Positions 62,517-64,000 of a stretch of DNA of 64,000 bases are shown here, piece by piece. Under the pieces are notes generated by a model. The model was not told where the DNA came from. It saw nothing but the letters and a program-made list of their open reading frames with translations, and ran no database searches. Positions within the stretch are counted from its first letter, which is position 1; the number at the start of each line of letters is the position of its first letter. Origin of the DNA: Rheinheimera sp. (GTDB lineage: Bacteria > Pseudomonadota > Gammaproteobacteria > Enterobacterales > Alteromonadaceae). A program made the translations under genes and the position numbers. Where the stretch lies: positions 21,578-85,577 of the forward strand of contig SSFI01000009.1 of the NCBI GenBank assembly GCA_008015325.1, written 5' to 3'.

Positions 62517-63395
62517 TCACTCCGGCCGCCGGCACGCCTCCGCTTCGGCTAAGTCCCGCGCAGCGCGCCACTCCAGGCTGCTTTTGAGCACTAAGGTGAT
62601 GAGCGCCAGTAAAGCCAGCAACGACGACACGGCAAAGGCCGCGGCAAACTGATATTCGTTGTACAGAATTTCAATATGTAGCGGCATGGTATTGGTTTGT
62701 TCACGGATTTTACCGGACACCACAGACACTGCACCAAATTCGCCCATGGCACGGGCATTACACAAAATCAGCCCGTACAGCAGCGCCCATTTCACTGAAG
62801 GCAAAGTGACGCAGATAAAAGTCTGCCAGCCGCTCGCGCCCAGCGTCAGTGCGGCTTCTTCCGCTTCACGGCCCTGTTGCTGCATCAGTGGGATCAGCTC
62901 GCGCGCCACATAAGGGAAAGTGATAAAGATGGTGGCCAGCACTATGCCAGGCACCGCAAACATCACTTGTAAATCATGGTCATTCAGCCATTCACCCCAC
63001 CAGCCGCGTGCACCAAAAATCAGCATCAGGCTTAAACCGGCGATGACCGGTGACACCGCAATCGGTAAATCAATCAGCGTGATTAAAAACTGCCGGCCAC
63101 GGAACTGGAATTTGGCAATGGCCCAGCTGGCCGCCAGACCAAAAATCGCATTACAGGGCACCGCAATCACAGCAGCAATCAGCGTCAGCTTAATCGCATG
63201 CGCGGCAGCAGGTTCAGTAATAGCGGCTAAGTAAACCTGCCAGCCTTTGCTGAAGGCTTCACCAAACACAATCACCAGCGGCAACAGCAGAAATAACGCC
63301 AGAAACCCCAGCGCCAGCGTTAATAACATGACCCGCAGCCACAGTGGTTCTGTGGTGGCGCGTCTTGGTTGGAACTGACCTGAACCTGCACTCAC
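62517..63395 (-). CDS. cysW: Sulfate ABC transporter permease CysW
   Basis: The inner-membrane permease has six helices and the binding-protein-dependent transport loop [33 protein letters not shown], which meets the ATPase Cys[37 protein letters not shown] is typical of CysW. I choose a GTG start at 63395 that overlaps the cysT stop (GTGA) and has GGAGG 6 bases before it; the track start lies inside cysT. It gives 292 residues, near the family length. cysA lies far away at 48400. Confidence 0.92.
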   Translation of the reverse strand: MSAGSGQFQPRRATTEPLWLRVMLLTLALGFLALFLLLPLVIVFGEAFSKGWQVYLAAITEPAAAHAIKLTLIAAVIAVPCNAIFGLAASWAIAKFQFRGRQFLITLIDLPIAVSPVIAGLSLMLIFGARGWWGEWLNDHDLQVMFAVPGIVLATIFITFPYVARELIPLMQQQGREAEEAALTLGASGWQTFICVTLPSVKWALLYGLILCNARAMGEFGAVSVVSGKIREQTNTMPLHIEILYNEYQFAAAFAVSSLLALLALITLVLKSSLEWRAARDLAEAEACRRPE

Positions 63396-64000
63396 CGTCC
63401 ACCTCCGTGCCGCTGCTGACTCCAATGCTGCAACGCATTAATCAGTAACAATAAAATAAATGAAATCAATAACATCACAGTACCCAGCGCAGCTGCGCCG
63501 GCGTAATCAAACTGCTCAAGCCGCGACATAATCAACAGTGGCGTGATCTCAGTGCGAAACGGCATGTTGCCGCTGATAAAGACCACTGAGCCGTATTCAC
63601 CGATAGCGCGGGCGAACGCCAGCGCAAAACCAGTCAGTAGCGATGGGATCAGCGCCGGAAAAATCACCCGGCAAAAAATCTGTAAGCGGTTAGCACCCAG
63701 GCTGGCGGCAGCTTCTTCCAGCTCCTGCTCTAAATCTTCCAGTACCGGTTGCACCGTACGGACGACAAAAGGCAGACCGATAAACACCAGTGCCAGCGTC
63801 ACGCCAATCGGCGTATAAGCGATTTTGATGCCCCACTGATAAAAATACTGGCCAATCCAGCCGTTTGGCGCGTAAATCGCCGTCAGCGCGATGCCTGCCA
63901 CCGCCGTCGGCAGCGCGAATGGCAAATCGACCAATGCATCAATGACTTTTTTAAATGGAAAGCTGTAACGCACCAAAACCCAGGCCACCAGCAGGCCAAA
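63392..64000 (-). CDS. cysT: Sulfate ABC transporter permease CysT (partial)
   Basis: The frame runs off the right edge, so the first third is missing. What is seen includes [46 protein letters not shown], the ATPase-contact loop [51 protein letters not shown] and a last membrane helix. It is the usual partner of CysW, with a 4-base overlap. A sulfate-binding protein gene probably lies to the right. Confidence 0.92.
   Translation of the reverse strand, partial: FGLLVAWVLVRYSFPFKKVIDALVDLPFALPTAVAGIALTAIYAPNGWIGQYFYQWGIKIAYTPIGVTLALVFIGLPFVVRTVQPVLEDLEQELEEAAASLGANRLQIFCRVIFPALIPSLLTGFALAFARAIGEYGSVVFISGNMPFRTEITPLLIMSRLEQFDYAGAAALGTVMLLISFILLLLINALQHWSQQRHGGGR

Noticed and set aside
1-64000. 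CRISPR array, tRNA or rRNA genes
   Set aside because: No regularly spaced short repeats, no tRNA-like cloverleaf with CCA-side signals and no rRNA sequence were noticed on reading; a tRNAscan or Infernal run would be decisive.

Overview
The window looks like a chromosome segment of a free-living, motile, aerobic gammaproteobacterium of the Rheinheimera / Alishewanella / Arsukibacterium type (Alteromonadales-Chromatiaceae border). This is inferred from the gene set: a full chemosensory cluster with CheD and STAS, tonB-exbB-exbD, a secreted prolyl oligopeptidase, several orphan substrate-binding proteins, many c-di-GMP proteins, DUF3297 and DUF3703. No rRNA, tRNA or CRISPR array was seen.

Layout. 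1-2.36 kb is a degraded mobile region. An IS3-family end cuts off a second recombinase gene, next to an intact tyrosine recombinase, and the island sits inside a flotillin (yqiK-type) gene. 2.36-7.7 kb holds the broken flotillin with yqiJ and a coiled-coil gene, a divergent membrane protein, and a LemA plus M48 peptidase pair in which the peptidase is frameshifted. 7.7-11.5 kb holds an MFS transporter, an isochorismatase-type hydrolase, a LacI regulator and a YezD-like protein. 11.5-14.6 kb holds a candidate small RNA and a decaying ygiW / response-regulator locus with a beta-barrel protein and a DUF5666 lipoprotein. 14.8-26.3 kb is mostly housekeeping: prolyl oligopeptidase, EamA transporter, rmuC behind a LexA box, DedA, glutathione reductase, a phosphatase and a cupin. 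27.2-30.5 kb is a TrkH potassium transporter with a KdpDE-like two-component system. 31.5-36.7 kb holds an MTHFR-family enzyme behind MetJ-like boxes, an acyltransferase, Fur-box tonB-exbB-exbD and PhnA/YjdM. 36.8-46.6 kb is one chemosensory operon (MCP, CheY, STAS, CheA, CheW, MCP, CheR, CheD, CheB, REC-EAL). 47-64 kb holds a Fur-box ferredoxin reductase, cysA, a GGDEF protein, redox enzymes, a PAS-MCP, an AraC/GyrI regulator, a CoA-transferase, a lipoprotein/EAL sensor pair, an orphan substrate-binding protein, and cysW-cysT at the right edge.

The signals most worth follow-up are: a three-copy palindromic repeat family that lies each time just behind a stop codon and in the same orientation as that gene; two other hairpin repeats with a shared core; a CheA carrying a tandem MshEN-like insert in an operon that ends with an EAL protein; a periplasmic lipoprotein and c-di-GMP phosphodiesterase overlapping by 4 bases; the recombinase island in the flotillin gene; and a candidate CsrA-type small RNA.
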